DNA from: Microbacterium sp. YJN-G
GTDB taxonomy: Bacteria; Actinomycetota; Actinomycetes; Actinomycetales; Microbacteriaceae
Reading direction: 5' to 3'
Assembly: GCF_015040615.1 (NCBI RefSeq)
Contig: NZ_CP060402.1
Location: forward strand, 3,224,001 to 3,288,000
Length of the DNA: 64,000 bases
Shown here: in pieces, positions 7,879-16,843 of the stretch
How the letters are laid out: every line of letters begins with the position of its first letter
Numbering within the stretch: the first letter of the stretch is position 1
The notes under the pieces: generated by a model
The model's database searches: none
Seen by the model: only the letters and a program-made list of their open reading frames with translations
What the model was told of the DNA's origin: nothing
Program-made: the position numbers and the translations under genes

Positions 7879-8946
7879 ATGATCCAGGGGCGGGGGGAAG
7901 CACGTCGGCGCGCCACGCTGCGTGGCGACCTCACCCTCCTGGCCGTCATCGGAGTGCTGCTGATCGCCGCGCTGACCGCCGGCGGCCTCTCCCTCTACCA
8001 GCAGGTGTACAGCCCGTCCGCGTTCGTGCACCGCTACCTGGATCTGCTCTCCGCGGGCCACGCGGCCGATGCGCTGCGCGTCCCCGGCGTCTCGGTCGAC
8101 CTGGCCGTGCAGAAGGACGACCAGATCGAGTCCGCGGCATCCGAGGCCCTGCTGCGCACGGCGGCACTGGGCGCGCTGACGGACTACGAGGTCACCTCCG
8201 ACACGCAGAAGGACGGCGTGTACGACGTCACCGTCGAGTACGTCGCCGGCGGAGTGAACGGAACCTCGACGTTCTCGGTCGTGCAGGACGGCTGGGTGGG
8301 TGTCGTACCCGACTGGCGCTTCGAGCGCAGCCCGCTCGCCGAGATCGAGCTCACGGTGCGCGGCGCCGATGTCTTCTCCGTCAACGGGTTCGAGCTGGAC
8401 CGCCACCAGGTGTCGACCGACGGCGCCGAGGCCGCGCCGCTCGACCCCCTGCACCTGCTGGTCTTCACCCCCGGCGCCTACTCCGTGACCGTCGACACCC
8501 CCATCTCGGCGACGCCAGGAGTGCGCGTGCTCGCCGACACCGCGCTGGCCCGCACGCCCGTCGACGTGCAGGCGCTGCCGACCGAGCGGTTCACCGGCAT
8601 CGTGCAGCAGAAGGTCGAGGACTTCCTCACTGCCTGCGCCACCCAGGAGGTGCTGCTGCCGACCGCCTGCCCGTTCGGACTCGAGGTGCAGAACCGCCTG
8701 GCCGACGGCTCGCTGCCGAAATGGTCGATCGTCGAGCAGCCCGCGATCACCGTCGAGCCCGACGGCGCGAACTGGATGATCCCGCCCACCCCTGCCGTGG
8801 CGCACATCGACGTCGACATCAAGTCCGTCTACGACGGCTCGGTGCGCGCCGTCTCGGAGGATGTGCCATTCGAGGTCGATGGGACAATCCGCATCCTCGC
8901 CGACGGTTCGGCGCAGATCCGCGTCGGATCCCCGTCCGGCGACTGA
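7879..8946 (+). CDS. Membrane-anchored hypothetical protein
   Basis: A 355-residue protein with a short cytoplasmic N-terminus rich in Arg, one transmembrane helix at about 18-40, and a large extracytoplasmic part. The outer part has several beta-rich segments (for example TDYEVTSDTQKDGVYDVTVEYVAG, shown only as a sample of alternating strands) and two Cys (in LTACATQ and PTACPFG) that could pair. ATG at 7879 is chosen because of the -10 box at leaderless distance; the frame runs open back to 7831. Related proteins are found in Microbacteriaceae as uncharacterised membrane-anchored proteins. The gene converges with the CopD-CtaG gene. Function unknown. Confidence 0.75.
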   Translation: MIQGRGEARRRATLRGDLTLLAVIGVLLIAALTAGGLSLYQQVYSPSAFVHRYLDLLSAGHAADALRVPGVSVDLAVQKDDQIESAASEALLRTAALGALTDYEVTSDTQKDGVYDVTVEYVAGGVNGTSTFSVVQDGWVGVVPDWRFERSPLAEIELTVRGADVFSVNGFELDRHQVSTDGAEAAPLDPLHLLVFTPGAYSVTVDTPISATPGVRVLADTALARTPVDVQALPTERFTGIVQQKVEDFLTACATQEVLLPTACPFGLEVQNRLADGSLPKWSIVEQPAITVEPDGANWMIPPTPAVAHIDVDIKSVYDGSVRAVSEDVPFEVDGTIRILADGSAQIRVGSPSGD

Positions 8947-8984
8947 TCGGCGGCGAGGGCGCGCCGGCTCACGTGCGGTGCGAG

Positions 8985-11015
8985 TCAGCGACTCTCGCGC
9001 TCGGCGATCCGCCGGTCGCGCTCGGCGAGCTCCGCGAGCCGGGCGTTGTACTCCTCCAGCTCGGCGTCGCCGGTGCGGTCGGCGTGCCGGTCACGGCGGC
9101 GCTGCAGCTTCGCATCCGACCGTGACCACTGGATCGCGACCGTGATCGCGAGGATCAGCGTGGGGATCTCGCCCACCGACCAGGCGATGCCGCCGCCGAT
9201 GTTCTGATCCTCCATCGGCGTCGGGCCCCAGGTGCGGCCCATCGAGCCGAACCACTCAGCGACCATCAGGCCCTCCTGCATCATGATCGCCATGCCGAAG
9301 AATGCGTGCATGGCCATCACCGCGATCAGCGTGATGAGGCGGCCGGCGTGGGGCAGCCGGTACGGGATCGGGTCGACGCCGACCAGGGTCATCACGAACA
9401 GGTAGCCCGAGATGAGGAAGTGGATGATCATCCACTCGTGGCCGAGATGCTCGTACATCGACCAGCGGACCAGGTCGGTGAAGTAGAACGCCCACAGCGA
9501 GAGGATGAACATCGCCGCCGCGACCAGCGGATGCGTGATGAACCGCGAATACGGCGAATGCACTGCCCACAGGATCCACTCGCGGCCACCGCGGGTGCCG
9601 TCCTCGCGCTTGTGGATGGCGCGGAGGGCCAGCGTGATCGGCGCACCACTGACCAGCAGCAGCGGGATCGCCATGCTCAGCACCATGTGGCCGAGCATGT
9701 GCACGCTGAACAGGTACTCCTGGTAGGCGTTGATCGGCCCGCACGTCACCCACAGCAGCAGCAGCAGGCCCGCCATCCAGAACACGGTGCGGTGCACGGG
9801 CCAGCGGTCGCCGCGGCGCTGCAGGCGCACGACGCCGGCGACGTAGAGCGCTACTCCGAAGCCCGCCGCGACCACCCACAGGATGTCGATGTCGAAGGCG
9901 GTCAGCCAGCGCGCCGGCGTCAGTTCGGGCGGCAGGGGCGAACCGGTGAGGCGCTCGGCAGCCGTCTGCACGGCGGGCACCTGCTCGCCCAGAGGCGGGG
10001 GCGTGCGGGCCAGGGCGGCGGCCGCACCGGAGGCCAGGCCCATCAGGGCGAGTTCGCCGAGGATCAGCATCCAGAACGAATTGCGCTCCCGCGGGCCGGA
10101 CAGCTGCGGGATGACCCGGCGCCGGTACCAGGCGCCGAACAGGCCGAGGCCGAGCAGCAGCGCGGCCTTGCCGAGGATGATCAGGCCGTACGGCGAGAGC
10201 AGCTCGGCCCAGTCGCCGAGCGCGACGACGGTGCGGGCGATGCCCGAGACGGCGACGACGACGAAGGCGGCGAGCGCGAGCGACGAGTAACGGGCGACCA
10301 GGGTGGGAAGGTCGAGGCGATCGGCATCCGCTCTGCCGCCCTTGGCGGCGCGCTTCTCGGCGCGCTTCTCGGCGGTGCCGCGCAGCACGATCAGCAGCAT
10401 GACCCCGCCCAGCCAGACGGCGGCGCCGATCGTGTGCAGCAGGATCGAGTTGACCGCGACGTTGTGACCCTCGACGTCGCCGGAGTGCCCCTGCGTGGCC
10501 AGCGGAAGGAAGGATGCCGCGGCCAGCACGGCCGTCATGAGCGTGCCCGTCCAGCTGCGCCAGCCGAACGCGAGCAGCGTGATGAGCGCACCCATCAACA
10601 CGGTGATCAGCCACGACTGGCCGAGGGCGAGCTCGAGCAGGAACCGGCCGAGCTGCTCACCGAAGGAGCGGTCGGCCGACAGAGTGGGGTTGAACGCCGC
10701 CAGCAGGTTCATCCCGGCGGCGATGCCGGAGGTCACGGTGAAGATCGCGGCCCCGACGGATGCCGTATCGAGGGCGATGTCGAAGTGCCTGGTGCCGCTG
10801 CGCAGCCCGAACAGGGCGAGCACGAGCGAGCCGAGCATGGCCGCTGCGGCGAGGTTGGCGAGCAGCTTGACGGCGGGCAGGCCCCACATGACGATGGGGC
10901 CGGGATCGAGCAGCTTGGGCGGGACGGCTCCGCCGCCGATCAGGAGGGCTGCGATGAGTGCCGCCGCCGAGCTGACGACGAGGATCACCAGGCCAGCGAG
11001 ACGGTACGGGTTCAC
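8985..11015 (-). CDS. CopD-CtaG fusion: copper transport / cytochrome c oxidase assembly membrane protein
   Basis: A 676-residue integral membrane protein. The N-terminal half (about 1-330) has the CopD-type copper export/import membrane domain with eight or so helices; the C-terminal half (about 370-640) is the caa3-type CtaG domain, with histidines in membrane segments (for example SVHMLGHM and MYEHLGHEWM) that suit copper handling. Fused CopD-CtaG proteins are standard in actinobacteria and are thought to supply copper to cytochrome c oxidase. The start is GTG at 11015 behind a GGAGG sequence. The C-terminal tail is charged and cytoplasmic. A copC gene lies 6 kb away on the same strand, which fits a shared copper theme. 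Confidence 0.88.
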   Translation of the reverse strand: MNPYRLAGLVILVVSSAAALIAALLIGGGAVPPKLLDPGPIVMWGLPAVKLLANLAAAAMLGSLVLALFGLRSGTRHFDIALDTASVGAAIFTVTSGIAAGMNLLAAFNPTLSADRSFGEQLGRFLLELALGQSWLITVLMGALITLLAFGWRSWTGTLMTAVLAAASFLPLATQGHSGDVEGHNVAVNSILLHTIGAAVWLGGVMLLIVLRGTAEKRAEKRAAKGGRADADRLDLPTLVARYSSLALAAFVVVAVSGIARTVVALGDWAELLSPYGLIILGKAALLLGLGLFGAWYRRRVIPQLSGPRERNSFWMLILGELALMGLASGAAAALARTPPPLGEQVPAVQTAAERLTGSPLPPELTPARWLTAFDIDILWVVAAGFGVALYVAGVVRLQRRGDRWPVHRTVFWMAGLLLLLWVTCGPINAYQEYLFSVHMLGHMVLSMAIPLLLVSGAPITLALRAIHKREDGTRGGREWILWAVHSPYSRFITHPLVAAAMFILSLWAFYFTDLVRWSMYEHLGHEWMIIHFLISGYLFVMTLVGVDPIPYRLPHAGRLITLIAVMAMHAFFGMAIMMQEGLMVAEWFGSMGRTWGPTPMEDQNIGGGIAWSVGEIPTLILAITVAIQWSRSDAKLQRRRDRHADRTGDAELEEYNARLAELAERDRRIAERESR

Positions 11016-11120
11016 CCCTCCAGCCTACGGCCGATGCCTGTGGGCGAGCGGCGGGGCGGGGCGTCGACGGTGGGGCGCTGTCGACGGCTCAGCGCTCCCG
11101 GATGCCGGCATCCGGAGACG

Positions 11121-11152
11121 AGGAAGGCCGCCCCCGAGGGGACGGCCTTCCT
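11121..11152 (-). terminator. Terminator of the HU gene
   Basis: A perfect 10-bp stem (AGGAAGGCCG / CGGCCTTCCT) with a 12-base loop lies 15 bases beyond the hup stop codon. Confidence 0.8.
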
Positions 11153-11166
11153 GCGACGCGGCGGTC

Positions 11167-11454
11167 TTACTTGACCGCGGCCTTCAGCTTCGAGCCGGCG
11201 GTCACCTTGACGCGCTTGCCGGCCGGGATCTTGATCTCGGCGCCGGTCTGCGGGTTGCGCCCCGTGCGAGCGGCGGTGTCGACCTGCTCGAACGAGATCC
11301 AGCCCGGGATGGAGACCTTGCTGCCCTTGGCGACAGCGTCGGAGACGGTGCCGAAGAGCGAGTCGAGAACGCGCGACACGGTGGCCTGGCTCTCGCCCGT
11401 GGCGGAAGCGATGCTCGCGACGAGCTCGGTCTTGGTGATGGACTTGTCAGCCAT
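11167..11454 (-). CDS. hup: HU-family DNA-binding protein
   Basis: A 95-residue histone-like protein covering the whole HU/IHF domain: a helical N-terminus (MADKSITKTELVASIA), the beta-arm region GRNPQTGAEIKIPAG that enters the DNA minor groove, and a lysine-rich end. It bends and compacts DNA as a dimer. It lacks the long Lys/Ala-rich tail of the mycobacterial type, so it is the short form. The ATG has a GGAGG ribosome-binding site about 8 bases upstream. The gene is monocistronic with its own terminator. Confidence 0.95.
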   Translation of the reverse strand: MADKSITKTELVASIASATGESQATVSRVLDSLFGTVSDAVAKGSKVSIPGWISFEQVDTAARTGRNPQTGAEIKIPAGKRVKVTAGSKLKAAVK

Positions 11455-11663
11455 GTCATCCTCCAGCGACGACGGTCCGTCGCATCATGTTGGTTTCGGG
11501 GAAGATCCCCGTCGGTCGATCGACCGCCTTGAATGTACCAACCAGACACGGGAAATCCGCGTCATTTCGCGGGTTTCGGGCTGAATTCTGGGCGTGTCGC
11601 GCCTCATGCGTCACACCAGTAACAGTTTCGCCGGCGCAGTCGGCCCCTTCGACGCATGGTTTT

Positions 11664-11731
11664 CAGGAGATCGCACGAGATGAAGGAGCGGATGCAGGGC
11701 CCCGGGCCTGCAGTTCGTGCGAACTCCTGCA
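11664..11731. repeat. Hairpin repeat D, left copy
   Basis: A 68-bp element whose ends pair: CAGGAGATCGCACGA with TCGTGCGAACTCCTG (one mismatch). The interior holds a second inverted repeat (TGCAGG / CCTGCA). A copy of the same length and about 80% identity lies at 12683-12750 in the same orientation, so the two bracket the AbiEi/DUF559 gene. Confidence 0.75.
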
Positions 11732-11741
11732 TGTGGTGCGG

Positions 11742-12572
11742 TCAGCGCACGGCCAGGTGCAGGCCCTGCGCGATCGCCTCCATGATGACGGCCTGCACCT
11801 GCTCCCAGTGCTCCATGATCTGCTCGTAGCTGAACCGCAGCACGTGGTATCCGCGAAGCTTCAGTTCGGCATCATGCCGGATGTCACTCGTGCGCTGAGC
11901 ACCGGTATGCGTGGCGCCGTCGATCTGCACGACGAGGCGTTCGCCGATGAGCAGGTCGACGCGATGACCGAGCACCCACGCCTGCTGCACCATCGGCACC
12001 CGCATCCATCCGAGCCGGAAGACGATGATCGTCTCGAGTCCCGAGTCGGCGAAGGGCCGCGCCCGTTCGAGCACCGTCACAGCCGCCGGCGGAAGCGGAA
12101 GTCGAGCGAGCGACTGCCGGTCGACGAGAACCTTGTTGAGTGCGGATTCCCAGATCACCACCGCAGTCTCGAACGGCTGGCACTGCGCGATGACCGAGAG
12201 CGCGTTCACCAGATGGTCCTCGATGTCATCGCTCCTGCGGGCGATCACCGGCTTCGACCAGTGCACCATCACGTGATCGGCGACGACGACCCGCGACGCG
12301 TTCGGCGCCACAGCCACGTGAAGAGCGGAGTGCTCGGGCACCCAGAGCCCCTTCCGCTCGGCGAGCGTGACACAGCTCAGCACGACACCGCGCTTGACCG
12401 CACCCAGAAGAAGCCGATCGGCATCCGGAATCGCCACCCAGCCACCGCGCACCGTGACGATCCGTCCGGACTCCTTGGCCCTGCGCAGCGCGTAGGAGCT
12501 CACTCCCGCGTGCAGAAGTGTGCGCGTGCGGGCGATCCCGCCGCGCTTGGTGAGTTCGGCCACGGCATCCAT
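11742..12572 (-). CDS. AbiEi-like winged-helix protein with C-terminal DUF559 nuclease-like domain
   Basis: A 276-residue protein. Residues about 1-60 form an AbiEi-type winged helix (GGIARTRTLLHAGVSSYALR, then a VRGGWVAI wing) as in type IV antitoxins that bind DNA. The C-terminal part (about 200-270) is a DUF559/Vsr-like restriction-endonuclease fold: VDLLIG, VVQIDGATH, R..D..D..L, GYHVLRFSYEQI. The usual Glu of the E-x-D pair is Gln here. ATG at 12572 begins the conserved domain; an open extension upstream is not conserved-looking. No toxin gene (AbiEii) is adjacent. Direct hairpin repeats flank the gene, suggesting that it moves or is maintained as a unit. Such proteins are frequent orphans in actinobacteria. 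Confidence 0.75.
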   Translation of the reverse strand: MDAVAELTKRGGIARTRTLLHAGVSSYALRRAKESGRIVTVRGGWVAIPDADRLLLGAVKRGVVLSCVTLAERKGLWVPEHSALHVAVAPNASRVVVADHVMVHWSKPVIARRSDDIEDHLVNALSVIAQCQPFETAVVIWESALNKVLVDRQSLARLPLPPAAVTVLERARPFADSGLETIIVFRLGWMRVPMVQQAWVLGHRVDLLIGERLVVQIDGATHTGAQRTSDIRHDAELKLRGYHVLRFSYEQIMEHWEQVQAVIMEAIAQGLHLAVR

Positions 12573-12682
12573 CACGCCACTCTGCCCCGCGTGCGCGGTG
12601 GTGCAGAGCCCTCTTCCCAGTCGCTGTGGACAACTCACGGGATGGATGCCGATGTGCAGAGCGATCGTCATCGCATCATCTG

Positions 12683-12750
12683 CAGGGGATCGCACGGAAT
12701 CAAGGAGCGGATGCCGGGTTCGGCTCCTGCAGACTGTGCGAACTCCTGCA
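12683..12750. repeat. Hairpin repeat D, right copy
   Basis: The second 68-bp copy. Its right arm (GTGCGAACTCCTGCA) is identical to the left copy and pairs imperfectly with its own left arm (CAGGGGATCGCAC). The interior carries AGCGGATGCCGGG followed by a small CCGGG/CGG-type inversion. Confidence 0.75.
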
Positions 12751-12772
12751 GAGCACGCCACCCGGGCATGCA

Positions 12773-12806
12773 GAAGGGGCGGGGATCCGAAGATCCCCGC
12801 CCCTTC
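12773..12806 (-). terminator. Terminator of the rpmB-rpmG-rpsN operon
   Basis: A perfect 15-bp stem (GAAGGGGCGGGGATC / GATCCCCGCCCCTTC) with a 4-base loop, 10 bases beyond the rpsN stop. Confidence 0.9.
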
Positions 12807-12815
12807 AGCGGATGC

Positions 12816-13121
12816 TTACCAGCTCGACTTGGTGATGCCGGGCAGCTCGCCGCGGTGCGCCATGTCACGGAAGCGGACACGCGAGATGCCGAACTTCGTG
12901 AGGACACCACGGGGGCGGCCGTCGATGGCGTCACGCGAACGCACGCGAACCGGCGACGCGTTGCGCGGCAGCTTCTGCAGGCCGACGCGGGCGGCCTCGC
13001 GGGCCTCGTCGGTGGCGTTCGGGTCGACCAGGGTCTTCTTCAGCTCGGCACGGCGCTCCGCGTAGCGGGCGACGATGACCTTGCGCTGCTCGTTGCGAGC
13101 GATCTTGCTCTTCTTCGCCAT
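12816..13121 (-). CDS. rpsN: 30S ribosomal protein S14, zinc-free type
   Basis: A 101-residue uS14 of the long form, without the CxxC zinc ribbon. The conserved C-terminal block [25 protein letters not shown] ending is present (identified by its [11 protein letters not shown] core at about 85-95). It is a head-domain protein of the small subunit. It is the last gene of a three-gene ribosomal operon, 2 bases after rpmG, and is followed by a strong terminator. Confidence 0.97.
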   Translation of the reverse strand: MAKKSKIARNEQRKVIVARYAERRAELKKTLVDPNATDEAREAARVGLQKLPRNASPVRVRSRDAIDGRPRGVLTKFGISRVRFRDMAHRGELPGITKSSW

Positions 13122-13123
13122 GA

Positions 13124-13294
13124 TTAACGCTCCTCGCGGAATTCGACGTGCTTGCGAACGACCGGGTCGTACTTCTTCAGCACGAGACGGTCGGGGGTGT
13201 TACGACGGTTCTTCTTGGTCACGTAGGTGTAACCGGTGCCCGCCGTCGAACGCAGCTTGATGATCGGACGGATGTCCTGAGCCTTCTTGGCCAT
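13124..13294 (-). CDS. rpmG: 50S ribosomal protein L33, zinc-free type
   Basis: A 56-residue bL33 ([17 protein letters not shown] start; [16 protein letters not shown] core; EFREER end). It has no cysteine, so it is the form that does not bind zinc. The ATG overlaps the rpmB stop by one base (TAATG), which couples translation of the two. It sits in the middle of rpmB-rpmG-rpsN. The gene is shorter than 60 codons and easy to miss. Confidence 0.97.
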   Translation of the reverse strand: MAKKAQDIRPIIKLRSTAGTGYTYVTKKNRRNTPDRLVLKKYDPVVRKHVEFREER

Positions 13295-13530
13295 TAGAGC
13301 TTCACACCCTTCGCCTGGAGGTCCGCGACGACCTTCTCGATACCGCGCGCGTCGATCACCTTGATGCCCTTGGCGGACACGTTCAGGGTGACCTTACGAC
13401 CGAGCGACGGCACGTAGTAGGTCTTCTTCTGCACGTTCGGGTCGAAGCGGCGCTTCGTCCGGCGGTGCGAGTGCGAGATGTTGTGACCGAAGCCGGGAAC
13501 AGCACCGGTCACCTGGCACACTGCTGCCAT
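13294..13530 (-). CDS. rpmB: 50S ribosomal protein L28
   Basis: A 78-residue bL28 (MAAVCQVTG start, [13 protein letters not shown] core). It has one cysteine and no zinc motif. It is the first gene of the rpmB-rpmG-rpsN operon. In mycobacteria and Streptomyces this set is often a Zur-repressed, zinc-saving paralogue cluster. No TGANAATNATTNTCA-type box is visible in the 180 bases upstream, so here it may be the ordinary housekeeping set. Confidence 0.97.
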   Translation of the reverse strand: MAAVCQVTGAVPGFGHNISHSHRRTKRRFDPNVQKKTYYVPSLGRKVTLNVSAKGIKVIDARGIEKVVADLQAKGVKL

Positions 13531-13612
13531 GAGATGACTCCTTCATTACCGTGAGGCCGGACGGCCCCACCCAAGATCCCTTGTCTGCCCCGCCCGCTCA
13601 CGCCGATGAGCA

Positions 13613-13636
13613 CCCTTCGACAGGCTCAGGGACCCA
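13613..13636 (+). repeat. Dispersed repeat A
   Basis: CCCTTCGACAGGCTCAGGGA followed by CCCA, in the leader region of rpmB. The same 24-bp sequence recurs at 30057 and, with small changes, at 30099, 63241 and inside the helicase gene at 7240. Confidence 0.85.
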
Positions 13637-13708
13637 CGCACGGAAGAGGGAGAGACGAACTGCGCACAGGAGTGTGCACAGACAAGGAGTCAGTTTAGCA
13701 CGCGCCGA

Positions 13709-14548
13709 TCACTTCTCAGAACCGGCCACCATACCGCGGATGAAGTACTTCTGCAGCACCAGGTAGACCACCAGCACGGGCAGCGCTGAGAGCAGGGATG
13801 CCGCGGCCGCGGCCCCCACGTCGCTCGAGGTGGTCGAGAAGAACGTCGCCGTCGCGGGGGCGATCGTGCGCATCTCGGGACTGCGCATCAGGTACACGCT
13901 CAGCGCGTAGTCGTTCCACACGTTCACGCTCGTGAGTATGACCACGGTCGCCGTGACGGGCTTGAGCATCGGCACGACCACGCGGAACAGCACCTGCAGC
14001 GCGCCCGCCCCGTCGACCGAGGCGGCCTCTTCGATCGACAGCGGCAGTCCGCGCATGAACGCGGCGTAGAGGAAGATCGCCAGCGGCAGCTGGGTCGCCG
14101 TCATCACCAGGATCGTTCCCCAGTAGGTGTTGACCGCACTCAACTGCACCATCTGCGCGTACAGCGGCACGAGGATCGACAGCGGCGGGATCATGATCAG
14201 TCCGATGACCGCGGCCAGTACGAGCTTGTTCGCCAGCGTGGGGCGCCGGGCGAGCGGATAGGCGGCGAGCGCCCCCAGCACGCACACCAGCACGGTCGCG
14301 CCGACGGTCACGATGGCGCTGTTGCCGATGGCGCGCAGGATGCCGCCCTGCTCGACGGCCGTCGCGAAGTTCTGCCAGTGGATGCCGTCCAGCGGCGGCA
14401 GCCACTGCGACGACAGGTCGCTGCGCTCCTTCATCGCCGAGGTGACGGTGATGTAGAACGGCAGCAGCTGCAGCAGCACGGCCAGCAGCAGGCCGGCGCC
14501 GATCGCCAGGCGGGCGGGCCACGGGGAGCGTGCGGATGCCGCGGTCAC
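13709..14548 (-). CDS. Carbohydrate ABC transporter permease (MalG type)
   Basis: A 279-residue inner-membrane permease with six helices and the EAA loop EEAASVDGAGALQVLFRVVVP at about residues 173-193 (core EEAASVDGAG), which contacts the ATPase. It is the second permease of a CUT1 sugar importer. It overlaps the first permease by 4 bases (ATGA). It is the last gene of the binding protein-permease-permease operon. No ATPase gene is present, so a shared MsiK-type ATPase encoded elsewhere is expected. Substrate unknown. Confidence 0.92.
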   Translation of the reverse strand: MTAASARSPWPARLAIGAGLLLAVLLQLLPFYITVTSAMKERSDLSSQWLPPLDGIHWQNFATAVEQGGILRAIGNSAIVTVGATVLVCVLGALAAYPLARRPTLANKLVLAAVIGLIMIPPLSILVPLYAQMVQLSAVNTYWGTILVMTATQLPLAIFLYAAFMRGLPLSIEEAASVDGAGALQVLFRVVVPMLKPVTATVVILTSVNVWNDYALSVYLMRSPEMRTIAPATATFFSTTSSDVGAAAAASLLSALPVLVVYLVLQKYFIRGMVAGSEK

Positions 14549-15477
14549 AGCTGCTCCAGCCTTCGACGGTTGAGCATCGTGTTCAGCACGAGCGTGAACA
14601 CGGCGATGACGAGGAAGAGCACGACGCCCATCGCCGAGGCGTAGCCGGCGCGCTGGCTGCCGAAGTACATCTTGGCGATCAGTGTGGACACCGAGTGCGT
14701 GGCGTAGCCGGGGCCACCGGCGGTGAGCACCTGGATGACGTCGAAGAGCTTCATGCCGCCGATGAGGTTCAGCACGATGCTCGTGGCGAACGCCGGCTGC
14801 AGCATCGGCACCGTGATGTGCCGGAACGCCTGCGCGGGCCCTGCCCCGTCGAGGCGCGCGGCTTCGTAGTACATCGTGGGGATCGCCTGCAGCCCTGCCA
14901 GGTAGATCACCATCGAGATGCCGACGAACTGCAGCGAGTTGACGATGACGATCAGGGCGATCGCCGTGCCCGAGTCGCTCAGCCAGGCGGTGCGCTCACC
15001 GCCGAAGGCGATGACGAGGTCGTTGAGGCCGCCGCCGTTGTACGACAGGAACAGGTAGTACATCGTGCCCATCACGACCGGCGAGACGAGCACGGGTAGG
15101 TAGATGATGGCCCTGGCCAGGTTGCGCCCACGGATCGACCGGTCCAGCGCGAGAGCCAGGCCGAGTCCGATGATCTGCTGGATGATCGTGGAGCCGACGC
15201 CGTACAGGAACGTGTTGCCCAGAGCGGTGCTGAAGTTCGGGTCGTCGAACAGCCGCAGGTAGTTCTCGATGCCGACGAAGCCGCGCTGCGGCGAGAAGCC
15301 GTCCCAGTTCGTCAGCGACAGCAGCACGCCGTTGATGAGCGGCCAGAGCGTGAAGACCACGAGCACGGCGGCCGCCGGAAGTACGAGCAGGTCGAGTCCA
15401 CGGCCCGCGAAGCGGGGGACGCTCCCTCCGGTCCCCCGCTTCGGCTTCGGCACCGCGCGCGCGGTGGTTCTCGTCAT
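14545..15477 (-). CDS. Carbohydrate ABC transporter permease (MalF type)
   Basis: A 310-residue permease with six helices, an Arg-rich cytoplasmic N-terminus, and the EAA loop (YYEAARLDGAGPAQAFRHITVP, core EAARLDGAGP at about 205-214). It pairs with the downstream MalG-type permease. ATGA overlaps at both ends link it to the binding-protein gene upstream and the second permease downstream, indicating one operon with coupled translation. Confidence 0.92.
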   Translation of the reverse strand: MTRTTARAVPKPKRGTGGSVPRFAGRGLDLLVLPAAAVLVVFTLWPLINGVLLSLTNWDGFSPQRGFVGIENYLRLFDDPNFSTALGNTFLYGVGSTIIQQIIGLGLALALDRSIRGRNLARAIIYLPVLVSPVVMGTMYYLFLSYNGGGLNDLVIAFGGERTAWLSDSGTAIALIVIVNSLQFVGISMVIYLAGLQAIPTMYYEAARLDGAGPAQAFRHITVPMLQPAFATSIVLNLIGGMKLFDVIQVLTAGGPGYATHSVSTLIAKMYFGSQRAGYASAMGVVLFLVIAVFTLVLNTMLNRRRLEQL

Positions 15478-16733
15478 CGCAGCGAGTCGTAGCTCGACTT
15501 CATCTGCGTGACCGCTTCCTCCGGAGCCATCTGGCCGGTGATCACGCCGTCCGTCGTGGTGACCATGGTGTCCCAGATGCCGTTGGGCAGGTACACCCGG
15601 TCGAAGTACGGCATCAGCGGGAACTCACCAGGAGCGACGAACGTCTCGTAGCTCTCGGTGAGCACGCCGAGGTCGCTGGTCGCGTTGGTCAGACCGGGGA
15701 TGCCGCCGACGGCGCCGGCGAGCTTCGACAGGTTCTCGGGCTCGGCGAGGTAGGCGACGTAGTCGAGGGCCTGCTCCTTGTCGGGAGAGGTCTTCGAGAC
15801 GCCGTACGCACGGCCCTCGCCGCCGACGAGGAACGGCTCGCCGTTCTCGGACGGGATCGGCATGTACCCGAGGTCGGCATCCGGGTTGAAGCCCAGAGCC
15901 GTGGCCACGAGGTAGTTCTGCACGAACACGAACGCCGTGTTGCCCTCGGCGAGCGCGCGGCCGAGGTCATCGGTCGTCGCCGACGAGTAGTCGGGGTTGA
16001 ACCACTCGTTCTGCTGCCAGGTGGCGATGTGGTCGAGGATGCGGGTGTAGCCGGCCTCGTCGAAGGTGCCGTCGGCGAAGCCCTTCAGCTCCTCCTCGGT
16101 GAAGTCGCCCGAGCCGATGAAGTCGGCGATGTTGCCGGCGAACCAGCTGTCCTTGCCCGAGGACGAGACCGGGGTGATCCCGGCATCCTTCAGCGTCTTC
16201 AGCGCCGCCTCGAACGCCGCCCAGTCGGTGAGCGAGGCCGGGTCGATCCCGGCATCCTTCAGCACCGTGCGGTTGTAGACGATGCCGGCGACGTCGGTGT
16301 CGATCGGCAGCGCGTAGAACGTGCCGTCGTCATCCTGCATCGCGGGCGCGAGCGCCTCGTTGAACCCCTCAGCCCAGGGCTGGTCGTTCAGCGGCTCGAG
16401 GAACTGGCTGTAGCGCAGCAGCGACCAGCCGTGCGTGGCCCAGATGTCGGGGATGTCGTTCGACGCGAGCCGCACCTTGATGTCGGCCTCGTAGGTGTCG
16501 GTCGACGGGACGAGCTCGATCTTCACGCCGGGGTTCTCGTCCTGATAGGCGTCGGTGATCTCCTGCAGCACCTCCAGCGACGGGTCGGTGGATCCGAAGT
16601 TGGTCTGCATCTCGATCGTGGCCTCGCCGTCTCCGTCCCCTTCGCCGGTTCCTCCGGAGCAGGCGGTGAGCACGAGTGCTGCGGATGCCGCGACGGCCAG
16701 TGCCGTGGTCGAGCGCTTCGTGGTGTGCTTCAT
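15474..16733 (-). CDS. Extracellular sugar-binding lipoprotein of an ABC importer
   Basis: A 419-residue CUT1-family solute-binding protein (Pfam SBP_bac_1/8). The signal peptide ends in a lipobox (VLTAC, Cys25), followed by a Gly/Asp/Glu-rich linker and the two-lobe binding domain; NDIPDIWATHGWS and the C-terminal YLAEPENLSKLAG region are typical. It captures a carbohydrate and delivers it to the two downstream permeases. It is transcribed divergently from the oxidoreductase-LacI pair, which suggests control by that LacI protein. The sugar is not evident. Confidence 0.92.
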   Translation of the reverse strand: MKHTTKRSTTALAVAASAALVLTACSGGTGEGDGDGEATIEMQTNFGSTDPSLEVLQEITDAYQDENPGVKIELVPSTDTYEADIKVRLASNDIPDIWATHGWSLLRYSQFLEPLNDQPWAEGFNEALAPAMQDDDGTFYALPIDTDVAGIVYNRTVLKDAGIDPASLTDWAAFEAALKTLKDAGITPVSSSGKDSWFAGNIADFIGSGDFTEEELKGFADGTFDEAGYTRILDHIATWQQNEWFNPDYSSATTDDLGRALAEGNTAFVFVQNYLVATALGFNPDADLGYMPIPSENGEPFLVGGEGRAYGVSKTSPDKEQALDYVAYLAEPENLSKLAGAVGGIPGLTNATSDLGVLTESYETFVAPGEFPLMPYFDRVYLPNGIWDTMVTTTDGVITGQMAPEEAVTQMKSSYDSLR

Positions 16734-16843
16734 GTCCGGTCCTCACTTCTCATCGGCTTCTCCTCCCTTGGCGGCCGAGTGATGCGCATTCGTCCGGTTC
16801 GTGATATGTTACCCGCGTAGATCACTGGGGAACAGGGGGTCTC

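Noticed and set aside
11643..11652. CCCTTCGACG near 11643 as another copy of repeat A
   Set aside because: Only the first 10 bases match; the rest of the 24-bp unit is absent.
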